This document shows, in pieces, positions 42,948 to 52,777 of a stretch of DNA of 64,000 bases; position 1 is the first letter of the stretch, and every line of letters starts with the position of its first letter. Made by a program: the position numbers and the translations under genes. Under the pieces are notes generated by a model, which was given only the letters and a program-made list of their open reading frames with translations, ran no database searches and was not told the origin of the DNA. This stretch comes from UBA6382 sp963600315 (lineage in GTDB: Bacteria; Bacteroidota; Bacteroidia; Bacteroidales; Bacteroidaceae), in NCBI GenBank assembly GCA_963600315.1, contig CAVCAW010000053.1, positions 1 to 64,000 of the forward strand, read 5' to 3'.

Positions 42948-44135
42948 ATGAAGATAGACTTAGTCTCTATAAAGAAGAAATATAACATAGTGGGCAAGTG
43001 TTCTGCCCTTGACGAGGCTCTACAGATGGCATTGCGAGTAGCCCCAACAGACTTGTCAATGGTTATTCTTGGCGAGAATGGTGTGGGTAAGGATGTCTTT
43101 TCTCATATAATCCATGACTATAGTCCACGCAAGAGCAAACGTTTCATGGCTATCAACTGTGGTTCGATTCCTCCAGGAACAATTAACTCAGAACTTTTCG
43201 GCCATGTCAAGGGTGCATACACAGGTGCTGATTCAGACCGTGAAGGATATTTTGCTGCTTGTGATGGTGGTACGCTCTTTCTTGACGAGATAGGTGAACT
43301 CCCGAAAGAAACCCAATCTTTGCTGCTGAGGGTGCTCGAGAGTGGAGAGTATATTCCGGTGGGATCGGACAAGGTTTATAAGACCGATGTTCGCATAGTG
43401 GCGGCAACTAATGTCAATTTGCTCAGTGCTATGCGCGAGGGTAAGTTTAGAGAAGACTTGTTCTATCGTCTGAATGGCATTTCCATCAATATCCCGCCTC
43501 TACGTGAACGTGGTGATGACATCCGTTTGCTTTTTAAGAAATTTGCTCTCGATATGTGCGACATATACAAAAATGCTGACCCTGTAGCACTCGACGATGA
43601 GGCAATGGATTATGCCATGAAATATCAGTGGCCTGGCAACATACGTCAGCTGCGCAATTTGGTGGAGAGTCTTACGGTTACGGTTCCTGACGGTTTGGTG
43701 ACTATTGGAAAATTGAAAAATGCTTTGCCTGACGAAAAAGAAACGATGTTGTCGTATAATGATGATTACAAATCGTTTGAGTCTGAGCGAACGGTAATTT
43801 TCCAGTGGTTAGCGCAATTGTCCACGCAGTGTCGTCAACTACGTGATGAACTCGCTGAATTGCGTGAGGCTTTGAATATGTCAACACGCAAGTCTACGGT
43901 ATCTGACAGAATAAACTCGCGGCCGTTGCTGTCGCTTCCTGTGGTTTACGAGGATGTTGAAACATCTGAACCTATCGAAAAGATTAACACCATTGATGAC
44001 ATGGAGAAAGATGCTATTATCGCATCGCTGAAACGTCATGGCGGTGCGCGTCGCAAGGTGGCAGAGGAACTTGGTATTCCAGAGCGTACGCTCTATAGAA
44101 AAATTAAAGAATATGGCCTAGAAAACGTTAAGTGA
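42948..44135 (+). CDS. Sigma-54-dependent transcriptional activator (AAA+ / Fis HTH, no receiver)
   Basis: Enhancer-binding protein of 395 residues that remodels sigma-54 RNA polymerase. The AAA+ domain starts near residue 15: Walker A GENGVGKD, sigma-54 loop GAYTGAD (variant of GAFTGA), GGTLFLDEIGELP (Walker B), REDLFYRLNGISI and PPLRERGDDI. A linker with LSTQCRQLRDELAELREAL may be coiled coil. The C-terminal Fis helix-turn-helix is GARRKVAEELGIPERTLYRK. There is no receiver or other sensory domain, so the input signal is not visible. It leads lptE, a TPR-like protein and secG; 21 bp to lptE. Confidence 0.95.
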   Translation: MKIDLVSIKKKYNIVGKCSALDEALQMALRVAPTDLSMVILGENGVGKDVFSHIIHDYSPRKSKRFMAINCGSIPPGTINSELFGHVKGAYTGADSDREGYFAACDGGTLFLDEIGELPKETQSLLLRVLESGEYIPVGSDKVYKTDVRIVAATNVNLLSAMREGKFREDLFYRLNGISINIPPLRERGDDIRLLFKKFALDMCDIYKNADPVALDDEAMDYAMKYQWPGNIRQLRNLVESLTVTVPDGLVTIGKLKNALPDEKETMLSYNDDYKSFESERTVIFQWLAQLSTQCRQLRDELAELREALNMSTRKSTVSDRINSRPLLSLPVVYEDVETSEPIEKINTIDDMEKDAIIASLKRHGGARRKVAEELGIPERTLYRKIKEYGLENVK

Positions 44136-44156
44136 TTAGGTCGCGGAGTAATAGTT

Positions 44157-44687
44157 ATGAACTTGATGATTGGCAAATCAACTATAGTAAATACGGTAGT
44201 AAGCCTCTGCTTAGTGCTACTTATGGTGGGGTGTACTGTAAGTTATAAACTCAATGGGGCTTCCATTGACTACGTTACAACGAAGACCATACAGATAAGT
44301 GATTTTCCCCTTCGTTCAGCTTACGTTTGGTCTCCGATGCACTCTATGTTTAATAATGAATTGGCAGACAGATATGCACGACAAACAAAGCTAAGGCAAG
44401 TAAATCGTAATGGTGACATTCAGCTGGCTGGCGAAATTACTGAATACAGCCAATACAACAAGTCGGTGTCTGCTGATGGCTATTCTTCGCAGACCCAGCT
44501 GAAGATGACCGTTAATGTGCGTTTCGTGAACAACAAAAAACATGCCGATGACTTTGAACGTTCTTTCACAGCAACGGCAGATTATGACTCGTCACAGCAA
44601 CTTACAGCTGTACAGGAAGAACTGGTTACTCAGATGATTAAAGATATCGTTGACCAGATTTTTAATGCCACGGTAGCTAATTGGTGA
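44157..44687 (+). CDS. lptE: LptE-family lipopolysaccharide-assembly lipoprotein
   Basis: A 176-residue outer-membrane lipoprotein that would plug LptD and help insert LPS. The lipobox ends LMVGC (Cys25, or 22 if the second ATG is used). The body has the LptE-like pattern: YKLNGASIDY...KTIQISDFPL near the start, RYARQTKLRQVNRNGDIQLAGEI-type strands and a C-terminal helix QEELVTQMIKDIVDQIFNA. It lies in a conserved-looking envelope block with an activator upstream and secG downstream. Confidence 0.88.
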   Translation: MNLMIGKSTIVNTVVSLCLVLLMVGCTVSYKLNGASIDYVTTKTIQISDFPLRSAYVWSPMHSMFNNELADRYARQTKLRQVNRNGDIQLAGEITEYSQYNKSVSADGYSSQTQLKMTVNVRFVNNKKHADDFERSFTATADYDSSQQLTAVQEELVTQMIKDIVDQIFNATVANW

Positions 44688-44758
44688 CGTGACGTTTTTC
44701 TTAAACAATAAACAACTCCGACAACGACAAACCAAACCTGCATATTCTCCTATTGCTC

Positions 44759-45631
44759 ATGATTACACAACAGCTCAGCTCCGCAATAGAACTTATACGC
44801 CACCCCGAGCGTATGGACCACAGCACTATATCTGTTATAGAGAAAGCCATTGAACGCTACCCGTTTTACCAATCTCTATACTTGCTCTTGCTACAGAATA
44901 TGTATGCTGTCCACGATTCGCGATTTAGCAAGCAACTGAGTGCTTCGGCACTTTGTGTGGCAGATCGGTCTGTATTGTTCGACATGGTTGAGGGAATGAA
45001 TTTCTCAATTCCTACGGCGCAAATTGAAAGCTCAAATGATGGGGAGGGTGGCGACAAGACATTTGCTCTAATAGACAATTTTCTTAAAGGTGTCCCTACC
45101 CAAGTAGCTCCGCAACAGCAACCTACTGATGGGGCTGACCCAATGATTGACTATTCGCTCTATTTGGAGCAATTGCCAGATATAGGGCACGATGAGAATC
45201 ATGTTCCGGCGAAGAATGATATCTCTCATACGCAGTCAGTGAGTCCACAACAAGATATTGAACAGAAAACGTTAGATGCTGCCTCTGTGTCTGTGGCGGA
45301 TGTCGATGTTACTCCCCAAAATGACACTCCTGTATATGAAGAAGACGAGGAGTTTACTGTGCCGTTTATCACTAATCATCTTGCAGATACTCCATCAGAA
45401 GAGCCAGCTCAAACCGATGATACCGTTTTTGAACAGGAGCACAAAAAAGAGTTTTATACTGAGACAATGGCAAGCTTGTACATAAAACAGCAAAAATATG
45501 AGCAGGCTCTAGAAATTATTGAGTCTATAAGTGCCGAAAATCCAAAAAAAAGTGCTTACTTTGCAGACCAAATGCGTTATCTGAAATTGTTAATACGTAT
45601 CAACAAAAACAAAAGTAATAGAAATGTATAG
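44759..45631 (+). CDS. Hypothetical protein with acidic linker and C-terminal TPR-like helices
   Basis: About 290 cytosolic residues, no signal peptide. The N-terminal ~90 residues are helical (LSSAIELIRHPE, YQSLYLLLLQNMYAV), the middle is Asp/Glu/Gln/Pro-rich and probably disordered, and the C-terminus has one TPR-like pair (FYTETMASLYIKQQKYEQAL then EIIESISAENPKK). I start it at ATG 44759. Its stop overlaps the secG start by 8 bases, so the two are tightly coupled. Function unknown; the coupling suggests a role near the Sec or LPS export machinery (inference). Confidence 0.82.
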   Translation: MITQQLSSAIELIRHPERMDHSTISVIEKAIERYPFYQSLYLLLLQNMYAVHDSRFSKQLSASALCVADRSVLFDMVEGMNFSIPTAQIESSNDGEGGDKTFALIDNFLKGVPTQVAPQQQPTDGADPMIDYSLYLEQLPDIGHDENHVPAKNDISHTQSVSPQQDIEQKTLDAASVSVADVDVTPQNDTPVYEEDEEFTVPFITNHLADTPSEEPAQTDDTVFEQEHKKEFYTETMASLYIKQQKYEQALEIIESISAENPKKSAYFADQMRYLKLLIRINKNKSNRNV

Positions 45632-45998
45632 TATCATTATCGTCCTCATTGTGCTTGCAGCTGTCCTTATGTGCTTGATTGTGCTTATACAGGAGTCTAA
45701 AGGTGGCGGTCTCGCTGCTGGCTTCTCTAGTGCTAATAGCTTAGGCGGTGTACGCAAAACTACGGAGTTTGTGGAAAAAGCCACATGGGGGCTTGCTATA
45801 GCTTTGGTGGTGCTCAGCGTGGCTGCAGCCTACCTTATTCCTAGCGAAACAACTCAAAGTTCAGTGGTAGAAAATGCGCCCGTGCAGACTGCGGCTCCTA
45901 TACCATCGGCTGCCAATCAACCGACAAAGCAAGCTGTTCCTGCTCAAGGTCAGCAGGCAGGTCAGCAGAGTTCTGCTGAAGGAACTCCTGCAAACTGA
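45624..45998 (+). CDS. secG: Preprotein translocase subunit SecG
   Basis: Small subunit of the SecYEG channel, 124 residues. Two membrane helices (about 3-22 and 54-73) flank the conserved cytosolic loop QESKGGGLAAGFSSANSLGG. The C-terminus carries an Ala/Gln/Pro-rich tail (from about residue 80) that is longer than in E. coli and common in Bacteroidetes. Overlaps the upstream gene by 8 bases and is followed by a terminator. Confidence 0.93.
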   Translation: MYSIIIVLIVLAAVLMCLIVLIQESKGGGLAAGFSSANSLGGVRKTTEFVEKATWGLAIALVVLSVAAAYLIPSETTQSSVVENAPVQTAAPIPSAANQPTKQAVPAQGQQAGQQSSAEGTPAN

Positions 45999-46030
45999 TT
46001 GCTCTGAGCTGTAATTTTCCAACAAAATAC

Positions 46031-46062
46031 AAAGATCACCAGATTTCTTCCGGTGGTCTTTT
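46031..46062 (+). terminator. Terminator after secG
   Basis: AAAGATCACC (46031-46040) pairs with GGTGGTCTTT (46052-46061), a 10-bp stem with one G-T pair, followed by TT. Confidence 0.75.
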
Positions 46063-46168
46063 GGTGTATAGGGGAGGCTGGCATATGTTGTTTGAATGTA
46101 GCACTGTGCTCATACTATAGCCTGATGGTATTTTTATGAAATAGTTTGATCGAAACAAGACGGCAACT

Positions 46169-49100
46169 GTGGAATCTTCAGACGTAACGAAACTTTTTCT
46201 GCACCATAGTGGTGTACGTTCTGTGGCAAGCCAAATCGATAAGCTTGCCACAGGAAATCCTTTGTTTCTTGATGGCTTGCAAGGTTCCTCATGTGCAGTG
46301 TGTTTCAGTGCGTTGAGCGGGTTGTTGAAATCACCTCGACTATTTCTTGTTATCTTGAATGATGAAGATGAAGCCATAGCTTTCCATGGTGATTTGGAAA
46401 CATTGCTAGGTGAGGGTGGTTCTCTCTATTTCCCTTCTCCTTATAAACGCGGCGTGAGATATGCCCAAATTGATCCAGCCAACGAAATCTTGCGTACTGA
46501 TGTGTTGGGACGGCTTGCGAGTCTTGATGGCAGTATTGACTCTACGTTATTTGTCGTAACATATCCTGAAGCTCTGGCTGTGAAAGTGGTAACGCAAAAC
46601 ACAGTAAGGGAAACTTGCTTCAATGTTGAAGTCGGTAAAGAATATGATTTTGCAGGCATAGGCCAACGCTTGTCTAATTTAGGTTTTAGACATNNNNNNN
46701 NNNNNNNNNNNNNNNGACTATGTATATGAGCCTGGCGAATTCGCTATTCGCGGCAGTATTCTTGATGTCTTCTCTTATTCTAACGAATGTCCGTATCGCA
46801 TAGACTTTTTCGGTGACGAGATTGACAGCATACGTACGTTTGATGTGCAAAACCAGTTGTCGATAGAAAAGGTTAGCAGTGCTTCGCTTGTTCCTTTTGT
46901 AGCTTCATCACCTCATAGTCGTGTGTCGTTCTTTAGCTTTTTGCCTGATGACACTATACTTGTTCAGAAGAACCCTAGCTTTGTACGTGACTATGTTGGA
47001 AAAATCTTTGACCAGGGGTTCAGTGAACAAGCTTTGATAGAGAGAACTGTCATACAAGGTGAAAACAAGGACGGAGTTGCAGAACTTGATGCTAGCAGTC
47101 TGCTTCTTGACGGAACTGATTTCGCACGTAGCCAGAAAATGTATCCATCGGTTGTGTTGGCAACGAAACCTGCAGGTGTAAAGGGTCCGACAGTAAAGTT
47201 TAATACGTCACCCCAGCCGATGTTTCATAAGAATTTTGATTTGATAGAACAGTCCCTTTCGGAGTTTGAGGCTAATGGATACAAAATCCTTATTTTCGCT
47301 GATAGCAAGAAGCAACATGCTCGTTTGAAAGATATATTTTCTCAGTCTAATCAACCTATATCTTTTCTGCCAATTGAAAACACTATTCACTCTGGTTTCG
47401 CAGATGATACACTGAAAGTGTGTTTGTTCACTGACCATCAGATATTTGACCGTTTTCATAAGTACCAACTTCATAGCGGATATGCTCGTAACGGCAAGGT
47501 CGCTCAATCTCTACGCGAACTCAATCAGTTCTCGCCAGGTGACTATGTAACACATGTGGACCACGGCATCGGACAGTTTGTAGGGCTCGTGAGAATAGAA
47601 AAGGGTGGTGTAGAACAAGAGATGATGAAGTTGCTTTATCAAGGTGGTGATATCGTCTACGTCTCGGTCCATGCGTTGGGAAAGGTCAGTAAATACAGAC
47701 CAGGAGAAGGAGAATCTCCACGCTTAAGTAAACTTGGTACAGGCAGTTGGCATCAGCTCAAGGAACGCACCAAGAAGAAGATAAAAGACATTGCTCGCGA
47801 CTTGATAAAGCTTTATTCCGAACGGCGCCAACAGGAAGGATTTGCATACAGTCCTGATTCCTATATGCAAAACGAGCTTGAGGCTTCTTTCGCTTATGAG
47901 GACACTCCCGACCAATTGAATGTGACTAGCCAGATAAAAGCTGATATGGAGAGCAAGCGTCCTATGGACCGATTGGTGTGTGGTGATGTTGGCTTTGGCA
48001 AAACAGAGTTGGCAGTGAGAGCAGCTTTCAAGGCTGTAGTTGACGGGAAGCAGGTGGCTGTGCTTGTTCCTACAACGGTATTGGCATATCAACATTATAA
48101 AACTTTTCGTGAGCGTTTGAAAGACTTTCCTGTAACGGTGGATTATCTTTCGCGGTCTCGGTCTCCTAAGAAAACTAAGGAAATCTGTGAACAGCTCAAG
48201 GATGGAAAAATTGAAATCATTATAGGTACTCACAAGCTACTCGGAAAGTCCGTAGTATTCAAAGACCTAGGATTGCTCATTATTGATGAGGAACAGAAGT
48301 TTGGTGTAGCTACAAAAGAAAAACTGAGGCAGATGAAGGTTAATGTAGACACTCTTACTCTTTCTGCCACTCCTATTCCACGAACACTTCAATTCTCTCT
48401 TATGGGTGCTCGTGATTTGTCTGTGCTGTCAACTCCTCCTGCAAACCGTTATCCTATTCAGACCGAAATCCATGTATTTGGTCACGAGATAATTGCCGAT
48501 GCCATCAATTTTGAGATGAGCCGTGGCGGTCAAGTCTTCTTTGTGTGCAACAAGATAGCCCAACTTCCTCACATAGAGTCTCTGATTCATGAGTATGTGC
48601 CGGATGCTCGTGTGGCGATTGGCCATGGCAGAATGTCGCCTGAAGCTCTAGAAAAGACAATCCTTGACTTCATAAACTGTGAATATGATGTATTGCTCTC
48701 TACTACAATCGTAGAGAATGGCATAGATATTCCTAATGCCAACACGATTATCATTGACAATGCCCAGAACTTTGGGTTGAGCGACCTTCATCAGATGCGT
48801 GGTAGGGTGGGGCGTAGCAACCGCAAGGCATTCTGTTATCTTTTAGCTCCCCCCGCAGCAGCGTTGTCTGATGATAGTCGCCATCGCCTTGAGGCTATCG
48901 AGAGTTTCAGCGACTTGGGTAGCGGCATTCATATAGCCATGCAAGACCTTGATATTCGTGGAGCTGGCAACCTTTTAGGTGCAGAGCAAAGCGGCTTTAT
49001 TGCCGACTTGGGCTATGAGACCTACCAAAAAATCCTTTCGGAGGCTGTCCATGAATTGAAGACAGAAGAATTTGCTGACTTATATGAAGACGAAGCCTGT

Positions 49101-49592
49101 CAGTCGGAGTCTTTAAAAGGCGAGCTCTTTGTTGAGGAATGCAGTCTTGATAGTGATTTGCCTCTTTATCTGCCAGAGGAATATATACCTGGCACTAATG
49201 AACGTGTGTTGTGTTATCGAGAGATTGATTCGCTTAGTTCTGATGCGTTGTTGGCAGATTACCATAAGAAGCTCGAAGACCGTTTTGGCGCAATACCAGA
49301 GCCTGCTGAAAATTTGCTGAAAGTTCCAGTAGTTCGTAGGTTAGGTCGTAGCCTCGGAGTTGAGCGCATAGTTGCTCGAAATGGTGTGCTTACCCTATAT
49401 TATGTGTCAAATCTGAGTAGTGCGTTCTATCAGAGCGATACGTTCGGGCGTAGCATTACCTATATGTCGGATCATTTCCGTAACTGCAAACTATCGGAAA
49501 GCAACAAGAAGCGTCGTCTTACTATACAGAATGTCAGTACCATCGATCAGGTGTTGACAATCTTGACAGACATCTCAAATTCCCGGCATTAA
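46169..49592 (+). CDS. mfd: Transcription-repair coupling factor Mfd (contains assembly gap)
   Basis: DNA translocase that removes stalled RNA polymerase and recruits UvrA. Around 1130 residues, near normal. UvrB-like N-terminal part (FLDGLQGSSCAVC, YEPGEFAIRGSILDVFSY), CarD-like RID domain (PGDYVTHVDHGIGQFVG), helicase motifs GDVGFGKTELAVRAAF, IDEEQKFG, LSATPIPRTL, DLHQMRGRVGRS, then the C-terminal D7 domain. Start is GTG 46169: an in-frame TAG at 46142 leaves no ATG. The 22-N gap (46694-46715) shifts the frame, but LGFRH before and DYVYEPG after are almost adjacent in the family, so the true gap is probably a single codon and the gene is intact. Its TAA overlaps the stop of the convergent MBOAT gene. 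Confidence 0.93.
46694..46715. other. Assembly gap (22 N) inside mfd
   Basis: The N count is not frame-neutral: upstream and downstream mfd frames differ. Homology suggests only a few bases are really missing. Confidence 0.95.
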
Positions 49593-51469
49593 AACTGGAA
49601 ATAGATAAAAGGCTGTAGCTTGGCAGATACAAACTGAAATACAAAGAATACTGCCAGTACAGTACACAAGCATATTGCTGGCAGAGGTAGTTTGGCAAAG
49701 GCTATGCGATAGCGACGCTTGGTGCGTGTAGGCAACCAATGTATTATCATGCCGATTATGAAGAGAATGAAAACATTGTGGTAATTCTCTATGATGGGGA
49801 GTATGTTAGTGTTCCATTGTGACCCCATGCTGTTCACCATTCTGCTGGCTATAGACCATGCCGTTTCATTAGCGACGGCTGGGTCTAGGTTTGATCCACT
49901 GCGGAAAAATAGACGAGTGAATGTTATGAATACAAAAGTTACCAATACACTCCAACCATGCTCTAGCCAGCCGAAGTGGTTCGTTTTGCCCCCTAGCGAA
50001 TACAGATAGCGAATCCATGCGCTTACGGTAATGAATGTCATGAACATCAGCATGATATTGCATAGTGGTCCAGGCCAAACGTTGTCGATAATGATGAGTA
50101 GCTCTAAAACCATTGTGCTGACCAAAGCCCTTGTAAGCAGAGACATGTCACGCCAGAATTTGAACACTATCATGCCCGTGCCGTTCAGTCCTCCCCAAAT
50201 GATGAAATTGAGGCTTGCTCCGTGCCACAAACCGCCTAGCAGCATTGTAATCATGCTGTTGAGGTTGGCATAGATTTTCTTGCGTTTCTGTGGGTAGCGT
50301 AGAGCTGTGAATACTACAGCCGAAGCCACTATTGCAACTCCCATGGTTATCCACAAATTGCCGCACAACACCAACGCAGCTAGAGTCATAAATACTATCC
50401 AAAAATACGTACCGAAGGTTGTGTTACGATTACCGCCCAGCGGGATGTATAGATACGTCTGTAGCCATCTGCTTAGCGAGATGTGCCACCTCTTCCAAAA
50501 GTTTGAGCAGTTGGGTGCTTTATATGGCGAATTGAAGTTTGGTGGTAGGTGAAAGCCCATAAGCAGCGACAGTCCTATGGCTATGTCTGTATAGCCCGAA
50601 AAGTCAGCATACACCTGTAGCGAATAAAGGAACAGAGCTGCGAGGTTCTCAAATCCTGTAAACAAATGTGGGTTCTCAAACACGCGGTCGATGAAGTTCA
50701 CGGCGAGATAGTCACTCAAGATTATTTTCTTCAGTAATCCGTTTATAATCCAAAATACGGCAATGCCAAATTGCATTCTGCTAAGACTGTACTTACGGTA
50801 AATCTGAGGAATGAAGTCGCTGGCTTTGACGATGGGGCCTGCTACAAGCTGTGGGAAAAAACTGACGTAGAAACCGAAGTCTAAGATGTTGCGAACGGGT
50901 TTGATTAGACCTTTGTAAACGTCAGTCGTGTAGGAAATTATTTGGAATGTATAAAACGAAATTCCCACAGGCAATACGATGTTGTCTACGCAAAAGAAGT
51001 TACTGTGTGTGAGAGCGTTGCCAGCATACGCCATTACATTGGTTACCTGAATATTACAGCCGAAAATACTGTTTACGAAATCCGCAAAGAAATAGGCATA
51101 CTTGAAATAGCACAATATGCTCAAGTCTATCAGTACACTCAGGCAAAGCAACAACCGCGCTTTTGTCATGGAGCTGTTCTGCTTGGCTCGGTATATCCTT
51201 TTGGCGATGAAATAATCTGAAATGGTCACCAGTATCAATAGTCCTACGAATAGCCCGCTTGTCTTGTAGTAGAACAACAAACTGACAAACAATAGGTATG
51301 CATTGCGTAGTAGTGGTTTGCTCTTGAATAGGGCGAAGAATGTGAATACCAGTGCAAAGAAAGCCCAAAATTGGAATTGCGTGAATAGTAGAGGGCTATT
51401 TGGGTTGAACGAGAATACGCTGAGGATGTATTCCCAAAACAGCATTATGAAATCTGCAGTTTGCTCCAT
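49589..51469 (-). CDS. MBOAT-family membrane O-acyltransferase (AlgI-like)
   Basis: Polytopic membrane O-acyltransferase, 626 residues, which passes acyl (usually acetyl) groups across the membrane to an extracytoplasmic polymer. About a dozen hydrophobic segments; the MBOAT histidines are H329 in FWKRWHISLSRWLQTYLYIP and H416 in LGGLWHGASLNFIIWGG. PVGISFYTFQIISYTTDVY and FFPQLVAGPIVKASDFIPQI are also diagnostic. Two SGNH hydrolase-like genes lie directly upstream on the same strand, an arrangement like algI-algX or patA-patB. Its stop and the mfd stop share the same TTAA. Confidence 0.93.
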   Translation of the reverse strand: MEQTADFIMLFWEYILSVFSFNPNSPLLFTQFQFWAFFALVFTFFALFKSKPLLRNAYLLFVSLLFYYKTSGLFVGLLILVTISDYFIAKRIYRAKQNSSMTKARLLLCLSVLIDLSILCYFKYAYFFADFVNSIFGCNIQVTNVMAYAGNALTHSNFFCVDNIVLPVGISFYTFQIISYTTDVYKGLIKPVRNILDFGFYVSFFPQLVAGPIVKASDFIPQIYRKYSLSRMQFGIAVFWIINGLLKKIILSDYLAVNFIDRVFENPHLFTGFENLAALFLYSLQVYADFSGYTDIAIGLSLLMGFHLPPNFNSPYKAPNCSNFWKRWHISLSRWLQTYLYIPLGGNRNTTFGTYFWIVFMTLAALVLCGNLWITMGVAIVASAVVFTALRYPQKRKKIYANLNSMITMLLGGLWHGASLNFIIWGGLNGTGMIVFKFWRDMSLLTRALVSTMVLELLIIIDNVWPGPLCNIMLMFMTFITVSAWIRYLYSLGGKTNHFGWLEHGWSVLVTFVFITFTRLFFRSGSNLDPAVANETAWSIASRMVNSMGSQWNTNILPIIENYHNVFILFIIGMIIHWLPTRTKRRYRIAFAKLPLPAICLCTVLAVFFVFQFVSAKLQPFIYFQF

Positions 51470-51501
51470 CTTGAATTATTGTGATGCTCAGAATTTCCTT
51501 G

Positions 51502-52740
51502 TTAGTGATTGATACTATTTTCAAAATCTTCTGCCATAGCATTATATATTAGGTCTGCTACTGCTTGGTAACCAATTTTGGTGAAATGCACACGGTCTGC
51601 TTGCATAAGCTTTTGCTGTACCCATGCGGCAGAAGAATTTTGACCTCCCATCACTTGATACAGGTCAAATACAGCACCGTTGTATTCCTTTGCGAGTTCT
51701 TTGAAGGCTTGCGCAACTCTCTCTGTGTTGAGATTGGGCTTCTTTGTGCGCATCGATTGGTTGCAGTCGTTGTTGGTTATAAAGAGCAGTGCTGCTTTAG
51801 CTGATACGTTCCTTGTCCTTTCAATCAATTTGCGGTAGTTACTCTTGAATGTCTCTGGGTCAAAGTTGTCGTATGTTGTGGCGGCGTCGTTTATGCCAAT
51901 GCCGAAAATTATCAGGTCTGGACAGACGAGCTTCATTTCTTCTTCCAGCGCAGTGCAACTGAGCCATGCGGATACCGAAGCTCCGTTTACACCTGATTCG
52001 GAGTAGGTTATTCCTTTACGATCGCTTTCTGGAATTAGTCCGCGCACCACAAACGTACTGTTGCTGTCCACGTTGCAGAACGAAATGGTGCATTGTGTTG
52101 TCAGCGTAGGTAGATGAAACAGGAAACCGCTGTTGTGGTCGTTGACAGCTGGAAATATCGTGTCTGTGCCCATTACTATTATGGGATAAGACGAAGCTTC
52201 GGGCGAATATCCTAACACTCTCAACATATCGAAACAATAGGTGTCGTCTGGCAGACTTAATGTTAACGAAGCTGAGCCGTCGTTTGTCAGTGCTGCTATT
52301 CCACACAGACCAAGTGTGGCATCTTGTCCTGTGCTAGATATAGAGTAGCTTGTAGGAGCATTGGTTTTTACAGCCTTAAATGGGAATATGGCTCCGCGGT
52401 CTGCTGCTTTGGCGCTGAATACTCCAGTGCTGTCGTGCATTAAGCTTAGATTGTTGCGCAGCTGGTCTGGCAGGTAACCAGCTTGTACGTGGCTTCCTCC
52501 TATGTGTAGGATGTTTATGCGATTAGTGCCCTTAATTAACTGCTTCATTAGCTTTTTGTAGAATACATTGAAAGCGTCATGATTGCCGGGAAAGATTAGG
52601 TGTGCCTGCTCTGTCTTGATGCATATGGAGTCTTGCAGTGTTGCGACCCTGGCAATTTTGAAATGTCTGCTGTTGGCACTGGCGGCCATAGCGATAAACG
52701 TTACGGCAGTTAGTATTATTGCGTGTGTTCTTAGTCTCAT
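51502..52740 (-). CDS. SGNH/GDSL-family esterase-like protein, exported
   Basis: 412 residues with signal peptide 1-21 (FIAMAASA). SGNH blocks: I in ILHIGGSHVQAG (Ser83; the usual GDS is GGS here), II in GVNGASVSAW, III in FGIGINDAATT (Gly-x-Asn-Asp), V in DRVHFTKIGY (D382, H385). Between, a beta-sandwich-like insert carries strands such as YCFDMLRVLGYSPEA. Likely acts in the periplasm as an O-acetyl transferase or esterase partner of the MBOAT protein whose gene begins 32 bp downstream (inference). Confidence 0.87.
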   Translation of the reverse strand: MRLRTHAIILTAVTFIAMAASANSRHFKIARVATLQDSICIKTEQAHLIFPGNHDAFNVFYKKLMKQLIKGTNRINILHIGGSHVQAGYLPDQLRNNLSLMHDSTGVFSAKAADRGAIFPFKAVKTNAPTSYSISSTGQDATLGLCGIAALTNDGSASLTLSLPDDTYCFDMLRVLGYSPEASSYPIIVMGTDTIFPAVNDHNSGFLFHLPTLTTQCTISFCNVDSNSTFVVRGLIPESDRKGITYSESGVNGASVSAWLSCTALEEEMKLVCPDLIIFGIGINDAATTYDNFDPETFKSNYRKLIERTRNVSAKAALLFITNNDCNQSMRTKKPNLNTERVAQAFKELAKEYNGAVFDLYQVMGGQNSSAAWVQQKLMQADRVHFTKIGYQAVADLIYNAMAEDFENSINH

Positions 52741-52777
52741 TATGTGTAGTGTTGTGTAGAGTCAGTATTATGACGTA

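Noticed and set aside
46036..46377. Minus-strand frame at the mfd start
   Set aside because: Shadow of the 5' end of mfd and the secG terminator.
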